Source of the DNA: Parasporobacterium paucivorans DSM 15970
GTDB taxonomy: Bacteria > Bacillota > Clostridia > Lachnospirales > Lachnospiraceae
Length of the DNA: 64,000 nt
Assembly: GCF_900141895.1 (NCBI RefSeq)
Contig: NZ_FQYT01000009.1
Location: 1-64,000 of the forward strand
Direction: 5' to 3'
The notes below the pieces were generated by a model that searched no databases, was not told the DNA's origin, and saw only the letters and a program-made list of their open reading frames with translations. The position numbers and the translations under genes are program-made. Positions 42,248-51,650 of this stretch are shown here, one piece after another (position 1 is the first letter of the stretch; each line of letters opens with the position of its first letter).

Positions 42248-45200
42248 TTACATATTTGCAAGTTTTTCTAAATGTGAATATTTCTCCATTGCATTCTTTT
42301 CTGCTTCCGCAAATAATCTTTCTGCCTTCTCAGGATCTTTCCTCATAAGAGAGCTGAATCGAACTTCGTTGGTAAGGAAGTCTCTGTAGGGAGTAGAAGG
42401 CTGCTTGCTGTCTACAACCAGAGGATTCAGTCCTTCCTCTTTACGTCTTGGATCAAACCTGAAAAGATTCCAGTATCCGCTGGTAACTGCAGTCTTTTCA
42501 ACAAGCTGTGCATTTTTCATGCCGCCTCTGATGCCGTGATTAATACAAGGAGCATATGCAATAACCAAAGATGGTCCGTTATAGCTTTCTGCTTCTGCCA
42601 ATGCCTTGATACACTGGTTGTAATCTGCACCCTGTGAAATCTGGGCTACATATACGTATCCGTAGCTCATCGCAATAGCAGCAAGATCTTTTTGCTTAAT
42701 CGGTTTTCCGCCTGCCGCAAACTGTGCAACCGCTCCGAGAGGTGTTGCCTTAGAAGACTGTCCGCCTGTGTTTGAGTATACCTCGGTATCCATAACAAGA
42801 ATGTTCACATCCTGTCCGCTGGCGATTACATGATCCACTCCGCCAAAACCGATATCGTATGCCCAACCGTCTCCACCGAAAATCCATTGTGATTTTTTGG
42901 AGATGAAATCTTTATTTTTAAGGATGTCTTTTCCTTCACTGCATCCACAAGCTTCAAGTGCTTTAATAAGTCTGTTGGAAGCTTTCCTGTTAAGGGATCC
43001 TTCATTGTATGTATCGAAATATTCAGTAATAGCAGCTTTGACATCAGTGTTGTCAGTTCCTGCCGCTAATGTTTCCAGTTTTTTGCTGATGCCTTTTCTC
43101 AAAGCGTCCTGTGCCAGCTTCATACCAAAACCGAATTCCGCATTATCCTCAAATAATGAGTTTGACCATGCTGGACCTTTACCTTCGCTGTTGCATGTGT
43201 ATGGAGTGGAAGGTGATGAGTTGCCCCAGATAGAAGAACATCCGGTTGCATTTGCAATGTACATTCTGTCACCGAACAGCTGGGTAACAAGCTTGGCGTA
43301 AGGAGTTTCACCACATCCGGCACATGCGCCCGAAAATTCTAAAAGCGGCTGTTTAAACTGGCTTCCCTTAACGGTGGTTTCTTTGAATTTATCAGTAACA
43401 TCTTCCTTGGCAGGAATAGTCTGTGCATAAGCAAATACTTCCTGTTGCGCCATCTGTGATTCCAGTGGCTGCAGCTTCAGAGTCTGGGCTTTTTTGTTGC
43501 CTGGACATACAGCTACACAGGATCCACATCCGGTACAATCCATTGGTGTAATAGTAATAGCAAATTTATACCCCGGCATTCCTGTCATATCTTTTGCTTT
43601 CATTGCAGCAGGAGCTGACGCATATTCTGCTTCCGTCATTACAACCGGACGGATACAGGCATGAGGACACACATAGGAACATTGGTTGCACTGGATGCAG
43701 GTTTCCGCATCCCATTCAGGAACATCCACGGCAATACCACGTTTCTCGTAAGCAGCCGTTCCTAATGGAGTGTTTCCTTCTGCGTATTCTGTAAATGCTG
43801 AAACAGGGAGACTGTTTCCATTCTGACTGTTTACTGCACTCTGGATATTATTTACAAAATCAATAACGTCTTTTCTGCCACTTGCAACTTTGTTTCCAAG
43901 TTCTTCATCTGCGGCATTTTTCCAGGATGCTGGAATCTCTATTTTATGAACATCCTGAGCGCCTCTTTCGATGGCTTTGTAGTTCATGTTAACGATATCC
44001 TCACCTTTGTTTCCGTAGCTGGACAGAGCGGCGGCCTTCATAAGTTCAATCGCTTTTTCTTCCGGTATGATATTAGAAAGTTTAAAGAATGCGGACTGAA
44101 GCACTGTGTTAATACGTCCTCCCAGACCGATTTCCTTACCAACTTTAATTCCATCAATTGTATAGAACTGAATATTGTTTTCAGCCATGTATCTCTTTGC
44201 CTGACCTGGAAGATGCTCTTCGAGTTCGTTCATGTCCCAGCTGCAGTTTAAAAGGAATGCTCCTCCTTCTTTCAGATCCTGAACCATGTTGTACTTACGA
44301 ACATAGGAAGGGTTATGGCATGCTACAAAGTTTGCCTTATCGATCAGATAGGTTGACTTAATAGGAACATTTCCAAATCTGAGATGGGAAATGGTGACTC
44401 CGCCTGATTTTTTAGAGTCATAATCAAAATATGCCTGTGCGTACATATCTGTATTATCCCCAATAATCTTGATGGAGTTTTTGTTTGCTCCTACGGTACC
44501 GTCAGCACCCAGTCCCCAGAATTTACAGTTGATAATGGAATCCGGAGCTGTCAGGGGAGCTTCCGTTATATCCAGGGAAAGCCCGGTAATATCGTCATTA
44601 ATTCCAAGAGTGAACTGAGGCTTTTCGTTGTTTTTAAATACGGAAATTATCTGTGCAGAATTTGTATCTTTTGAACCAAGTCCATATCTGCCTCTGAATA
44701 TAGTAAGATCATTGAATTTTGTTCCTTTGAGGGCGGTTACAACGTCCATGTAGAGAGGTTCGCCAACAGCACCAGGTTCTTTGGACTTGTCCAGAACGCT
44801 TATCTTTTTGACAGAATCCGGAATTGCATTCAACAAATGTTCTGCGCTGAACGGTCTGAAGACACGAACCTTGATTACACCTACTTTATGTCCTTGTTTT
44901 ACAAGGTAGTCGATTGTTTCTTCTATGGTTTCACAAACAGACCCCATAGCAATTATCACATGCTCTGCATCTTCTGCACCGTAATAATTAAAGAATTTAT
45001 AGTCTGTTCCAATTTTCTCGTTTACTTTTTTCATCTGATCTTCAATAACAGGAATCAGGTTGGAATAATGTGTGTTTGCAGCTTCCCTGACCTGGAAGAA
45101 AATATCAGGATTCTGTGCAGATCCCATCTGAACCGGATGATTTGGATTTAATGCACCGTTTCTAAACGCTTCAACTGCTTCCATATCCATCATGTCTTTT

Positions 45201-45772
45201 AACTGCTCGTAATCCCATACCTGAATTTTCTGGAGTTCATGGGATGTCCTGAAACCGTCAAAAAAGTTGATGAAAGGCATTCTTCCCTTGATTGCAGAGA
45301 GATGGGATACAGGTGTCAAATCCATTACTTCCTGTACGCTTGAACAGCAAAGAATCGCACTTCCGGTCTGACGGCAAGCATAAATATCCGACTGATCTCC
45401 AAATATTGACAAGGCATGTGTTGCAATTGCTCTGGCTGAAACATCAAAAACTGCCGGCAGTCTTTCACCAGCCATTTTATAAAGATTTGGAATCATAAGA
45501 AGCAGACCCTGGGAACAGGTAAATGTTGTTGTCAATGCGCCGGCTGTCAATGAACCGTGTACCGCTCCTGCGGCTCCCGCCTCTGATTGCATTTCCGTAA
45601 CTGCTACTTCCTGGCCGAATATGTTCTCTCTTTCTTCAGTTGACCACTTGTCGGCTAATTCAGCCATTACTGAAGATGGTGTGATTGGATAGATAGCCGC
45701 AACGTCTGAATAAGCATACGATACGTGAGCTGCCGCTGTGTTTCCATCCATGGTTTTCATTTTTCTTGCCAT
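42248..45772 (-). CDS. nifJ: Pyruvate:ferredoxin (flavodoxin) oxidoreductase
   Basis: A 1174-residue single-chain PFOR, oxidising pyruvate to acetyl-CoA and CO2 with reduction of ferredoxin. Domain order: pyruvate-binding (AAIYPITPSS near residue 30), gamma domain (~415-600), ferredoxin domain with two clusters (CIQCNQCSYVCPHAC near 685; CTGCGSCVAVCPG near 740) and a C-terminal TPP domain (CAGCGETPY, GDGWAYDIGFGG). ATG 45772 has AGGAGG upstream and gives the canonical MARKMKTMDGNTAAAH start. Feeds acetyl-CoA into Pta-AckA. Monocistronic, with its own promoter. Confidence 0.97.
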   Translation of the reverse strand: MARKMKTMDGNTAAAHVSYAYSDVAAIYPITPSSVMAELADKWSTEERENIFGQEVAVTEMQSEAGAAGAVHGSLTAGALTTTFTCSQGLLLMIPNLYKMAGERLPAVFDVSARAIATHALSIFGDQSDIYACRQTGSAILCCSSVQEVMDLTPVSHLSAIKGRMPFINFFDGFRTSHELQKIQVWDYEQLKDMMDMEAVEAFRNGALNPNHPVQMGSAQNPDIFFQVREAANTHYSNLIPVIEDQMKKVNEKIGTDYKFFNYYGAEDAEHVIIAMGSVCETIEETIDYLVKQGHKVGVIKVRVFRPFSAEHLLNAIPDSVKKISVLDKSKEPGAVGEPLYMDVVTALKGTKFNDLTIFRGRYGLGSKDTNSAQIISVFKNNEKPQFTLGINDDITGLSLDITEAPLTAPDSIINCKFWGLGADGTVGANKNSIKIIGDNTDMYAQAYFDYDSKKSGGVTISHLRFGNVPIKSTYLIDKANFVACHNPSYVRKYNMVQDLKEGGAFLLNCSWDMNELEEHLPGQAKRYMAENNIQFYTIDGIKVGKEIGLGGRINTVLQSAFFKLSNIIPEEKAIELMKAAALSSYGNKGEDIVNMNYKAIERGAQDVHKIEIPASWKNAADEELGNKVASGRKDVIDFVNNIQSAVNSQNGNSLPVSAFTEYAEGNTPLGTAAYEKRGIAVDVPEWDAETCIQCNQCSYVCPHACIRPVVMTEAEYASAPAAMKAKDMTGMPGYKFAITITPMDCTGCGSCVAVCPGNKKAQTLKLQPLESQMAQQEVFAYAQTIPAKEDVTDKFKETTVKGSQFKQPLLEFSGACAGCGETPYAKLVTQLFGDRMYIANATGCSSIWGNSSPSTPYTCNSEGKGPAWSNSLFEDNAEFGFGMKLAQDALRKGISKKLETLAAGTDNTDVKAAITEYFDTYNEGSLNRKASNRLIKALEACGCSEGKDILKNKDFISKKSQWIFGGDGWAYDIGFGGVDHVIASGQDVNILVMDTEVYSNTGGQSSKATPLGAVAQFAAGGKPIKQKDLAAIAMSYGYVYVAQISQGADYNQCIKALAEAESYNGPSLVIAYAPCINHGIRGGMKNAQLVEKTAVTSGYWNLFRFDPRRKEEGLNPLVVDSKQPSTPYRDFLTNEVRFSSLMRKDPEKAERLFAEAEKNAMEKYSHLEKLANM

Positions 45773-45806
45773 TATATTTCCTCCTAAAATCATTCATAAA
45801 TGTTGT

Positions 45807-45822
45807 GTACTAAAATCAGTAC
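45807..45822. promoter_or_regulatory. Palindrome in the PFOR leader
   Basis: GTACTAAAATCAGTAC, a 5+5 dyad extended by TTGTGTACT on one side and TTTGTACT on the other. It lies ~15 bp downstream of the promoter -10, where a repressor would block transcription. The regulator is not identifiable; the half site is not the canonical Rex box. Confidence 0.35.
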
Positions 45823-45838
45823 AAAAGACAATGGTAGT

Positions 45839-45867
45839 ATTATAACACCATATTTTTTTAAAAACAA
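45839..45867 (-). promoter_or_regulatory. PFOR promoter
   Basis: TTGTTT (45862-45867), 17-bp spacer ending TGT, TATAAT (45839-45844): sigma-A type with extended -10. Confidence 0.7.
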
Positions 45868-45922
45868 GAACTAATGTATGAATTATAATATTTTTTTTAA
45901 ACTGTATAAGTATTATGGCATA

Positions 45923-45931
45923 TGATATAAT
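45923..45931 (+). promoter_or_regulatory. Probable promoter of the AlkD-like gene
   Basis: Extended -10 TGATATAAT at 45923-45931, ~35 nt before the ATG; no clear -35. Confidence 0.4.
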
Positions 45932-45966
45932 AGTTTTAATGATTTTATATAAAATAGGAGTTAATT

Positions 45967-46704
45967 ATGAACTTTATATGTAAAAAATGGACAAATGATA
46001 ATTATAATGTATTTTTGGCTTTCCTATTGAACAAACAGGACAGTCAATACCGTCAGTTTATGGAAAAACTTCTGCCAGGTGTTTCAAACTTGATTGGAAT
46101 ACGCATGCCGGTTCTGCATGAAGCTGCAAAACAAATCGCAAAAGGAGATGTGCTGTCATTCCTTAGTGTAGCCCGGGACACAAATTATGAGGAAGTTCTT
46201 GTGCAGGGATTGGTAATCGGCCGCTATAAAACAGATTACCAGGAATTTATGGTTTTGTTTGCCAATCATATCGACAAAATAAACAGCTGGGGTGCATGTG
46301 ATTCGTTCTGTTCTGGTCTGAAGAATTTCGGAAATCATAAAGAGGATTTTTTTGGAGAAATACCCGGATTTCTAAAATCTGAAAATGTCTGGCACATACG
46401 TATTGGTCTGGTTATGATGATTTATTACTATTTGGATGATATTTATATAGAAGAAGTGCTTCGTCTCTGCGACCATGTTTCAGACGAAAATTATTATGTA
46501 AAGATGGCGCAGGCATGGCTTATCAGCTCTGCCTGCACAAAATATCCGTCTCAGACACTCATGTACCTGGAAAATTCTACAGGTTTGGACATATGGACAT
46601 ATAATAAATCATTGCAGAAGATACGTGAATCCAGGAAGGTTTCTGATGAAACCAAATCCCGGATTAGGATGCTCAAAAAGCTGAATCAACGGGAAATCTC
46701 ATGA
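45967..46704 (+). CDS. DNA alkylation repair protein (AlkD-like)
   Basis: A 245-residue all-helical HEAT-like protein of the AlkC/AlkD superfamily. The region YEEVLVQGLVIGRYKTD (~res 72) and the DNA-facing INSWGACDSFCSGLK (~res 106) and SENVWHIRIGLVMMI are characteristic. AlkD excises bulky or positively charged alkylpurines. TAGGAG precedes the ATG. It is one of few plus-strand genes, and its 3' end overlaps the convergent pdp gene by 19 nt. Confidence 0.85.
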   Translation: MNFICKKWTNDNYNVFLAFLLNKQDSQYRQFMEKLLPGVSNLIGIRMPVLHEAAKQIAKGDVLSFLSVARDTNYEEVLVQGLVIGRYKTDYQEFMVLFANHIDKINSWGACDSFCSGLKNFGNHKEDFFGEIPGFLKSENVWHIRIGLVMMIYYYLDDIYIEEVLRLCDHVSDENYYVKMAQAWLISSACTKYPSQTLMYLENSTGLDIWTYNKSLQKIRESRKVSDETKSRIRMLKKLNQREIS

Positions 46705-48017
46705 ATCCCATCTTTTGTCAGTATCCATTTAATCAGAGACGGTTTTTCCACCGGTAAATCGCTGAAGGAATAAGCATCCAAAAGTTTTCTGGCCGCCTGA
46801 CTGACTTTGTCAGGATCGTTTCCATGCATGACGGCAATAGTCTCACCGGATTCTGTCCAGTCGCCTATCTTTTTGCTCAGGACTACTCCTACAGAAAGGT
46901 CAATCACGCTTTCCTTTGTCTCTCTACCTCCGCCCAAGGCAAGGGAAACCAGACCGATTTCACTTGTTTTGATTCCGCATACATATCCAGAAACCTCTGA
47001 CTTGATTTCCTGGATTATGGATGCACTTGGCAATCTTGCAGTATCAAAAACCGGAGATGAATCTCCTCCCTGGGCCTCGATAAATTGAGCCAGCTTTCGA
47101 AGGGCGCTTTTATCTCTGATTGAATTTTCTAATTTCACTCTGGCCTCTTCGGTTGTATCTGCTTTCCTGGCGAGAAGCAGCATGTACGAACCAAGAGTCA
47201 GGCACAATTCCCTTAGCTCTTTATCGCCCTCTCCAGCAAGAGTCTCAATGGCCTCCCGGACTTCCAGTGCGTTGCCGACTGCGCGCCCCAGGGGCTGGTT
47301 CATATCGGATATTATGGCGATTGTGTTTCTGCCAGCCCCATTTCCGATTTCGACCATTTCCCTGGCAAGAGCAATGGCATCATCTTCCTTTTCCATAAAC
47401 GCTCCATTGCCGACCTTAACATCCAGCACGATGGCATCTGCACCTGCCGCCAGTTTTTTACTCATTATGCTGCTTGCAATCAATGATATCTGATCGACTG
47501 TAGCCGTCACATCCCGGAGGGCATAAATCTTCTTGTCCGCCGGAGCAAGATCCTTGCTTTGGCCGATGATGGATATTTTGATTTCATTAACATTTTTTAC
47601 AAATTGTGCCGGCGACATTTCTGTAGAAAAACCTCGGAAACTCTCCAATTTGTCTATCGTACCTCCCGTATGTCCCAATCCCCGGCCTGACATTTTTGCC
47701 ACAGGAACACCGCAGGCTGCCACCATCGGTCCCAATGCCAGGGAAGTTTTATCCCCTACACCGCCTGTACTGTGTTTATCAACCTTAATGCCATCTATTC
47801 CTGACAGATCAACAATTTCACCGCTGTTAGCCATCGCCATCGTCAGATGGATTGTTTCGTCTTCAGTCATACCCCTGAAATAAACCGCCATCAGAAAAGC
47901 GGACATTTGATAGTCTGGTATCCGTCCCTCAGTATAGTCCGTAACGATAAAACCAATTTCTTCTTTGGACAAAATCTCTCCATCACGCTTTTTTTGAATC
48001 AAATCGATCATCCGCAT
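46686..48017 (-). CDS. pdp: Pyrimidine-nucleoside phosphorylase
   Basis: A 443-residue enzyme splitting thymidine, uridine or deoxyuridine with phosphate. The signature DKHSTGGVGDKTSLALGP is near residue 80 and SGRGLGHTGGTIDKLES near 108. ATG 48017 is chosen because AAGGGGTG precedes it and the usual MRMxDxIxKKRDG N-terminus results; upstream ATGs would enter deoB. Follows deoB by 16 nt, so nucleoside phosphorolysis and pentose phosphate isomerisation are co-expressed. Confidence 0.94.
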   Translation of the reverse strand: MRMIDLIQKKRDGEILSKEEIGFIVTDYTEGRIPDYQMSAFLMAVYFRGMTEDETIHLTMAMANSGEIVDLSGIDGIKVDKHSTGGVGDKTSLALGPMVAACGVPVAKMSGRGLGHTGGTIDKLESFRGFSTEMSPAQFVKNVNEIKISIIGQSKDLAPADKKIYALRDVTATVDQISLIASSIMSKKLAAGADAIVLDVKVGNGAFMEKEDDAIALAREMVEIGNGAGRNTIAIISDMNQPLGRAVGNALEVREAIETLAGEGDKELRELCLTLGSYMLLLARKADTTEEARVKLENSIRDKSALRKLAQFIEAQGGDSSPVFDTARLPSASIIQEIKSEVSGYVCGIKTSEIGLVSLALGGGRETKESVIDLSVGVVLSKKIGDWTESGETIAVMHGNDPDKVSQAARKLLDAYSFSDLPVEKPSLIKWILTKDGIHEISR

Positions 48018-48033
48018 AAACAGCACCCCTTTT

Positions 48034-49209
48034 TTATTCAAATATTTCATTTTTGAAGCTTTTCCCAATCCGAAGTGAACTTAATCCAAAAATATCCGCA
48101 ATAGTCTGGCCTGCATCAGCAAAGGTAGCCCTGATCCCTAAATCAACCCCTTTTTTCAGGCCATGTCCGTACAAAAGAAGGGGAACGTATTCCCTTGTAT
48201 GATCTGTTCCGGCAGTGGTCGGGTCACACCCGTGGTCGGCTGTTATCATCAAAATGTCTGTACTTTTCATGCGGTCAAGGATCTCAGTCAGGCGGGCATC
48301 GAAATCCTCCAGCCCCCTTCCGTAACCTTCATAATCATTCCGGTGTCCCCATTTTGAGTCAAATTCAACCAGATTGGTAAATATGAAGCCACTTTCAACT
48401 GTGTCCATCATGTCGAGAGTTTTGTCTATTCCGTCCATATTATCTTTCGTGTGGACCGCTTTCGTCAGTCCGACACCAGCAAATATATCTTCGATTTTCC
48501 CTACTCCAGCAACTTCTCGTCCGCTTTCTGATATTCTCACCATCAGATTGTCTTTATCCGGCGCAATGGAATAATCCCTCCTTCTGTATGTTCTTTCAAA
48601 ATGTCCTTCTGATCCAATAAATGGCCTTGCTATTACACGCCCTACATTATATTCACCCGTAAGGATTTCTCTGGCCTTCCTGCACATTTCATAAATTTCT
48701 TCAATTGGATAAATTTCTTCATGACAGGCAATCTGAAATACACTGTCCGCAGAAGTATAGATGATTGGCTTGCGGGTTTCCATATGCTCTTTTCCCAACA
48801 GCTCTATTATCTCTGTCCCGGAGGCTGGGTAGTTCCCCAGAATTCCTGGAAGATTGCATTCCTTTATAAATCTTTCGATGATTTCTTCCGGGAAACCATT
48901 TGGATAAACTGGAAACTGAGTTTTTGTATGTATACCCATCAGCTCCCAATGGCCGGTCGTCGTATCCTTTCCTGCAGATAATTCAGCCATTTTCCCAAAA
49001 CAGCCTGCAGGTGAAACAGCCTGTTGGAGTACGTCAACTCCTTCGATATTTCCGATGCCCAATTTAATCAGATTAGGTATATTAAGTCCGTTTCTTGCTT
49101 TCGCGACATGGCTGAGAGTATTAGCACCCACATCGCCATATTTTTCGGCATCCGGGAGATATCCGGCTCCAACGCTGTCAAGGATTATCATTATTATTCG
49201 GCTTGTCAT
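48034..49209 (-). CDS. deoB: Phosphopentomutase
   Basis: A 391-residue manganese enzyme of the alkaline phosphatase superfamily interconverting (deoxy)ribose 1- and 5-phosphate. IMIILDSVGAGYLPDA at the N-terminus, GKDTTTGHWELMG with the phosphothreonine near residue 84, and TADHGCDPTTAGTDHTRE near 320 bear the metal and catalytic residues. TGGAGG precedes the ATG. Lies between xerD and pdp. Confidence 0.96.
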   Translation of the reverse strand: MTSRIIMIILDSVGAGYLPDAEKYGDVGANTLSHVAKARNGLNIPNLIKLGIGNIEGVDVLQQAVSPAGCFGKMAELSAGKDTTTGHWELMGIHTKTQFPVYPNGFPEEIIERFIKECNLPGILGNYPASGTEIIELLGKEHMETRKPIIYTSADSVFQIACHEEIYPIEEIYEMCRKAREILTGEYNVGRVIARPFIGSEGHFERTYRRRDYSIAPDKDNLMVRISESGREVAGVGKIEDIFAGVGLTKAVHTKDNMDGIDKTLDMMDTVESGFIFTNLVEFDSKWGHRNDYEGYGRGLEDFDARLTEILDRMKSTDILMITADHGCDPTTAGTDHTREYVPLLLYGHGLKKGVDLGIRATFADAGQTIADIFGLSSLRIGKSFKNEIFE

Positions 49210-49241
49210 AATTATATACCTCCATTTTATTTGAGTAAATC

Positions 49242-49272
49242 AAAGCCCATCCTACCCTCTAGGATGGGCTTT
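49242..49272 (-). terminator. Hairpin overlapping the xerD stop
   Basis: AAAGCCCATCCTA / TAGGATGGGCTTT perfect 13-bp stem (49242-49254 and 49260-49272). It includes the xerD stop codon and is followed on the minus strand by GATTTAC. Likely a partial terminator between xerD and deoB. Confidence 0.6.
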
Positions 49273-50136
49273 CGCATATACATCGCGTATTTTGTTGTTG
49301 GTCAGGTTGGCGTAGATTTGAGTCGTGGAAATGTCTGAATGCCCCATCATTTCCTGTACCGCTTTTAAATCGGCTCCATTTGCCACTAAATGAGCAGCAA
49401 AGGAGTGTCTAAGCGTATGGGGGGTAATATCCGAAGATATCCCGGCTTTTTCCCCATAATGTTTGATCAGTTTCCAGAATCCCTGTCTGCTCATCGGTTT
49501 TCCTGAACAGTTCACAAAAAGAGCATCAATGGACTGGTCTTTAACCATGGAACTCCTCGTATTATAAATATATTTTGTAAGAGCCTGCTTGGCAGCCCTC
49601 CCGAAAGGGACGGCCCTTTCCCCATTGTTCTCGTGACAGGAAATATACCCAAGCTGCATGTTGACATCGTTTACCTTTAAATTAATCAGTTCGCTGACCC
49701 GCATTCCGGTCGCATACAAAAGTTCGAGCATTGCCTTGTCCCTATGGTCTTTCAGAGACTTTCCAGATGGCTGGCTCAGAAGAAGATCTACTTCCTCAAT
49801 GCTGAGGATGCCCGGTAATTGTTTGACAACCTTAGGCGGTTTAATCAGGTCCGTGGGTTCCCTGGCAATCTTACCTTCCTGATTCAGATAGTGAAAAAAT
49901 GATTTCATAGATGCAATATTTCTCGAAATAGTGGAAGGTGCACTCCCTTTTCTCTCAAGATACAGGATGTAGGAATTCACATTTGTGCCGACCGCACCGC
50001 TGAAATTCCTTATGTCCATCCCTTCAAAATATTCTGCCATTTTATACAAATCCCTTTTGTATGAAATGACTGTGTTTTCCGATTTCTTCTTAACCCCTCG
50101 TAAATAAGAAATGAAATTGTCAATTTCTGTCCTCAT
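49252..50136 (-). CDS. xerD: Tyrosine recombinase XerD
   Basis: A 294-residue chromosome-dimer-resolution recombinase. Catalytic R in TGMRVSELINLK, K in NNGERAVPFGRAAK, HTLRHSFAAHLVANGADLKA, GHSDISTTQIYANLT with nucleophile Y. ATG 50136 is preferred because GAGGGG precedes it and the length then matches XerD. It is chromosomal: it lies 29 kb from the integrated element in the common xerD-deoB-pdp order, and is not the element's integrase. Confidence 0.92.
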   Translation of the reverse strand: MRTEIDNFISYLRGVKKKSENTVISYKRDLYKMAEYFEGMDIRNFSGAVGTNVNSYILYLERKGSAPSTISRNIASMKSFFHYLNQEGKIAREPTDLIKPPKVVKQLPGILSIEEVDLLLSQPSGKSLKDHRDKAMLELLYATGMRVSELINLKVNDVNMQLGYISCHENNGERAVPFGRAAKQALTKYIYNTRSSMVKDQSIDALFVNCSGKPMSRQGFWKLIKHYGEKAGISSDITPHTLRHSFAAHLVANGADLKAVQEMMGHSDISTTQIYANLTNNKIRDVYAKAHPRG

Positions 50137-50192
50137 ATAACCCCTCATTCTTTGTAAACATAATCCGTCCTTATCAATCATGACTACCTACC

Positions 50193-50221
50193 ATTATATA
50201 TGTAAACTCAAAGAAAATCAA
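50193..50221 (-). promoter_or_regulatory. Promoter of xerD-deoB-pdp
   Basis: TTGATT (50216-50221), 17-bp spacer, TATAAT (50193-50198) on the minus strand, ~55 nt before xerD. Confidence 0.7.
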
Positions 50222-50284
50222 ATATAAATAGGTTACATAAAATACAAGATATTGTTACATGGTTATACGAAGTCCCGTATATTG

Positions 50285-50815
50285 TTATGCGTTATATGCA
50301 TAGGCAAAAATTGAGCTGATTGTCTTGGCATCTTCTATTTGTCCTTCATAAATCATCTGAATGATATCCTTTAATCTGAACTCCTCGATTTCTATGAATT
50401 CATCCGGATCCAGATTCTGGTGGGTTCTGGTAAGGTTCCGGGCAACATACACATCAATGTTTTCGTTCGTAAAGGCTACAGCGGTTTTTAACCGGATCAG
50501 AAACTCCATGCTTCCGGCTGTAAATCCTGTTTCTTCTTCTAACTCCCGTGCAGCGCAGATCATTGTTGAGGTATCTCCTGGGTTGATGCCGCCGGCAGGT
50601 ATTTCCAGCGTTGCCCTGTCCAGGGAATTTCTGTACTGCCTCACTAAAAGAATATTATTATCATCATTGACCGGAACAACGGCGGCTGCTCCGTTGTGAG
50701 TGACATGATCCCATTTTGCAGTCCTCCCGTCCGGCAGCTGAATCGTATCTGTGTAAAAATCGATGATGGAACCTCTGTGGACCAGTTCTCTTTTTAATCG
50801 CTTGAAATTAATCAT
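50285..50815 (-). CDS. nudF: NUDIX hydrolase, ADP-ribose pyrophosphatase type
   Basis: A 176-residue Nudix enzyme. The Nudix helix AARELEEETGF is near residue 82, preceded by LEIPAGGINPGD, the ADP-ribose pyrophosphatase signature. The start is ATG 50815: it has AAGGATATAGGG upstream and lies 14 nt after proC, whereas upstream ATGs lie inside proC. Hydrolyses ADP-ribose to AMP and ribose 5-phosphate. Confidence 0.9.
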   Translation of the reverse strand: MINFKRLKRELVHRGSIIDFYTDTIQLPDGRTAKWDHVTHNGAAAVVPVNDDNNILLVRQYRNSLDRATLEIPAGGINPGDTSTMICAARELEEETGFTAGSMEFLIRLKTAVAFTNENIDVYVARNLTRTHQNLDPDEFIEIEEFRLKDIIQMIYEGQIEDAKTISSIFAYAYNA

Positions 50816-50828
50816 CCCTATATCCTTC

Positions 50829-51632
50829 TCATTCTCCCTGAAGCTTTTGATTTTTTTCATAACATGCATCTGTAGCTTTGAATACGGCATTTCTGAACCC
50901 ATATTCCTCCAAGGCCGCCACTCCTGCAATCGTAGTCCCGCCCGGAGAACAGACCCTGTCTTTTAATATGCCCGGATGTTCACCTGTTTCCAGCACCATC
51001 TTTGCGGAACCCAATACGGATGAAGCCGCAAATTTATAGGCCATATCCCTTGGCATTCCATATTTAACGACACTATCCGCCAATGCCTCAATAAACATAT
51101 AAACATAGGCAGGGGAACTTCCGCTGGCACATACGACTGCATTCATTAATGCTTCATCTACCCGAACCATTTCACCAATGGAACGGAATATATTTTCTAT
51201 CAGTTTTTCTTCATCTGAGGAAAAACGATCTTTCTGATATGCGACACCTGTTATACCCGCGCCAACAAGGGCTGGTGTATTGGGCATCACCCGGACGATC
51301 CGGGGATTAAATTCTAGTTTGGAACTAAGATAATCAATACGGATACCAGGTGCAAGAGATATTACAATATCATCTTCCTTTACGATATTGCTTATGTCTT
51401 GCAGAACACTTTCATAGTATTGAGGCTTGACGGCAAGGATGATTACTTTGGCCAGCTTGGCACATTCAGCATTTGTATTGACATATTTTACATTTGTAAT
51501 TTTTTCTACGTTTTCCATTCTTTCCTGAGATGCATCGGTAAACACGATACCGGATGCATCAAAACAGCTCAGCATTCCTTTAAGCATTGCATATCCCATG
51601 TTTCCCATTCCAATAAAACCAATATCAGCCAT
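50829..51632 (-). CDS. proC: Pyrroline-5-carboxylate reductase
   Basis: A 267-residue NADPH-dependent enzyme, last step of proline synthesis. N-terminal IGFIGMGNMGYAMLKGML binds NADP; MPNTPALVGAGITG and the signature GSAKMVLETGEHPGILKDRV with CSPGGTTIAGVAALEEYGFR are intact. AAGGGAG precedes the ATG. Confidence 0.95.
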   Translation of the reverse strand: MADIGFIGMGNMGYAMLKGMLSCFDASGIVFTDASQERMENVEKITNVKYVNTNAECAKLAKVIILAVKPQYYESVLQDISNIVKEDDIVISLAPGIRIDYLSSKLEFNPRIVRVMPNTPALVGAGITGVAYQKDRFSSDEEKLIENIFRSIGEMVRVDEALMNAVVCASGSSPAYVYMFIEALADSVVKYGMPRDMAYKFAASSVLGSAKMVLETGEHPGILKDRVCSPGGTTIAGVAALEEYGFRNAVFKATDACYEKNQKLQGE

Positions 51633-51650
51633 TATATGTTCTCCCTTGTA

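Noticed and set aside
49252-50136. XerD-type recombinase as a second mobile-element integrase
   Set aside because: Its sequence and the xerD-deoB-pdp context are those of the housekeeping chromosome-dimer resolvase; no flanking repeats or foreign genes are seen.
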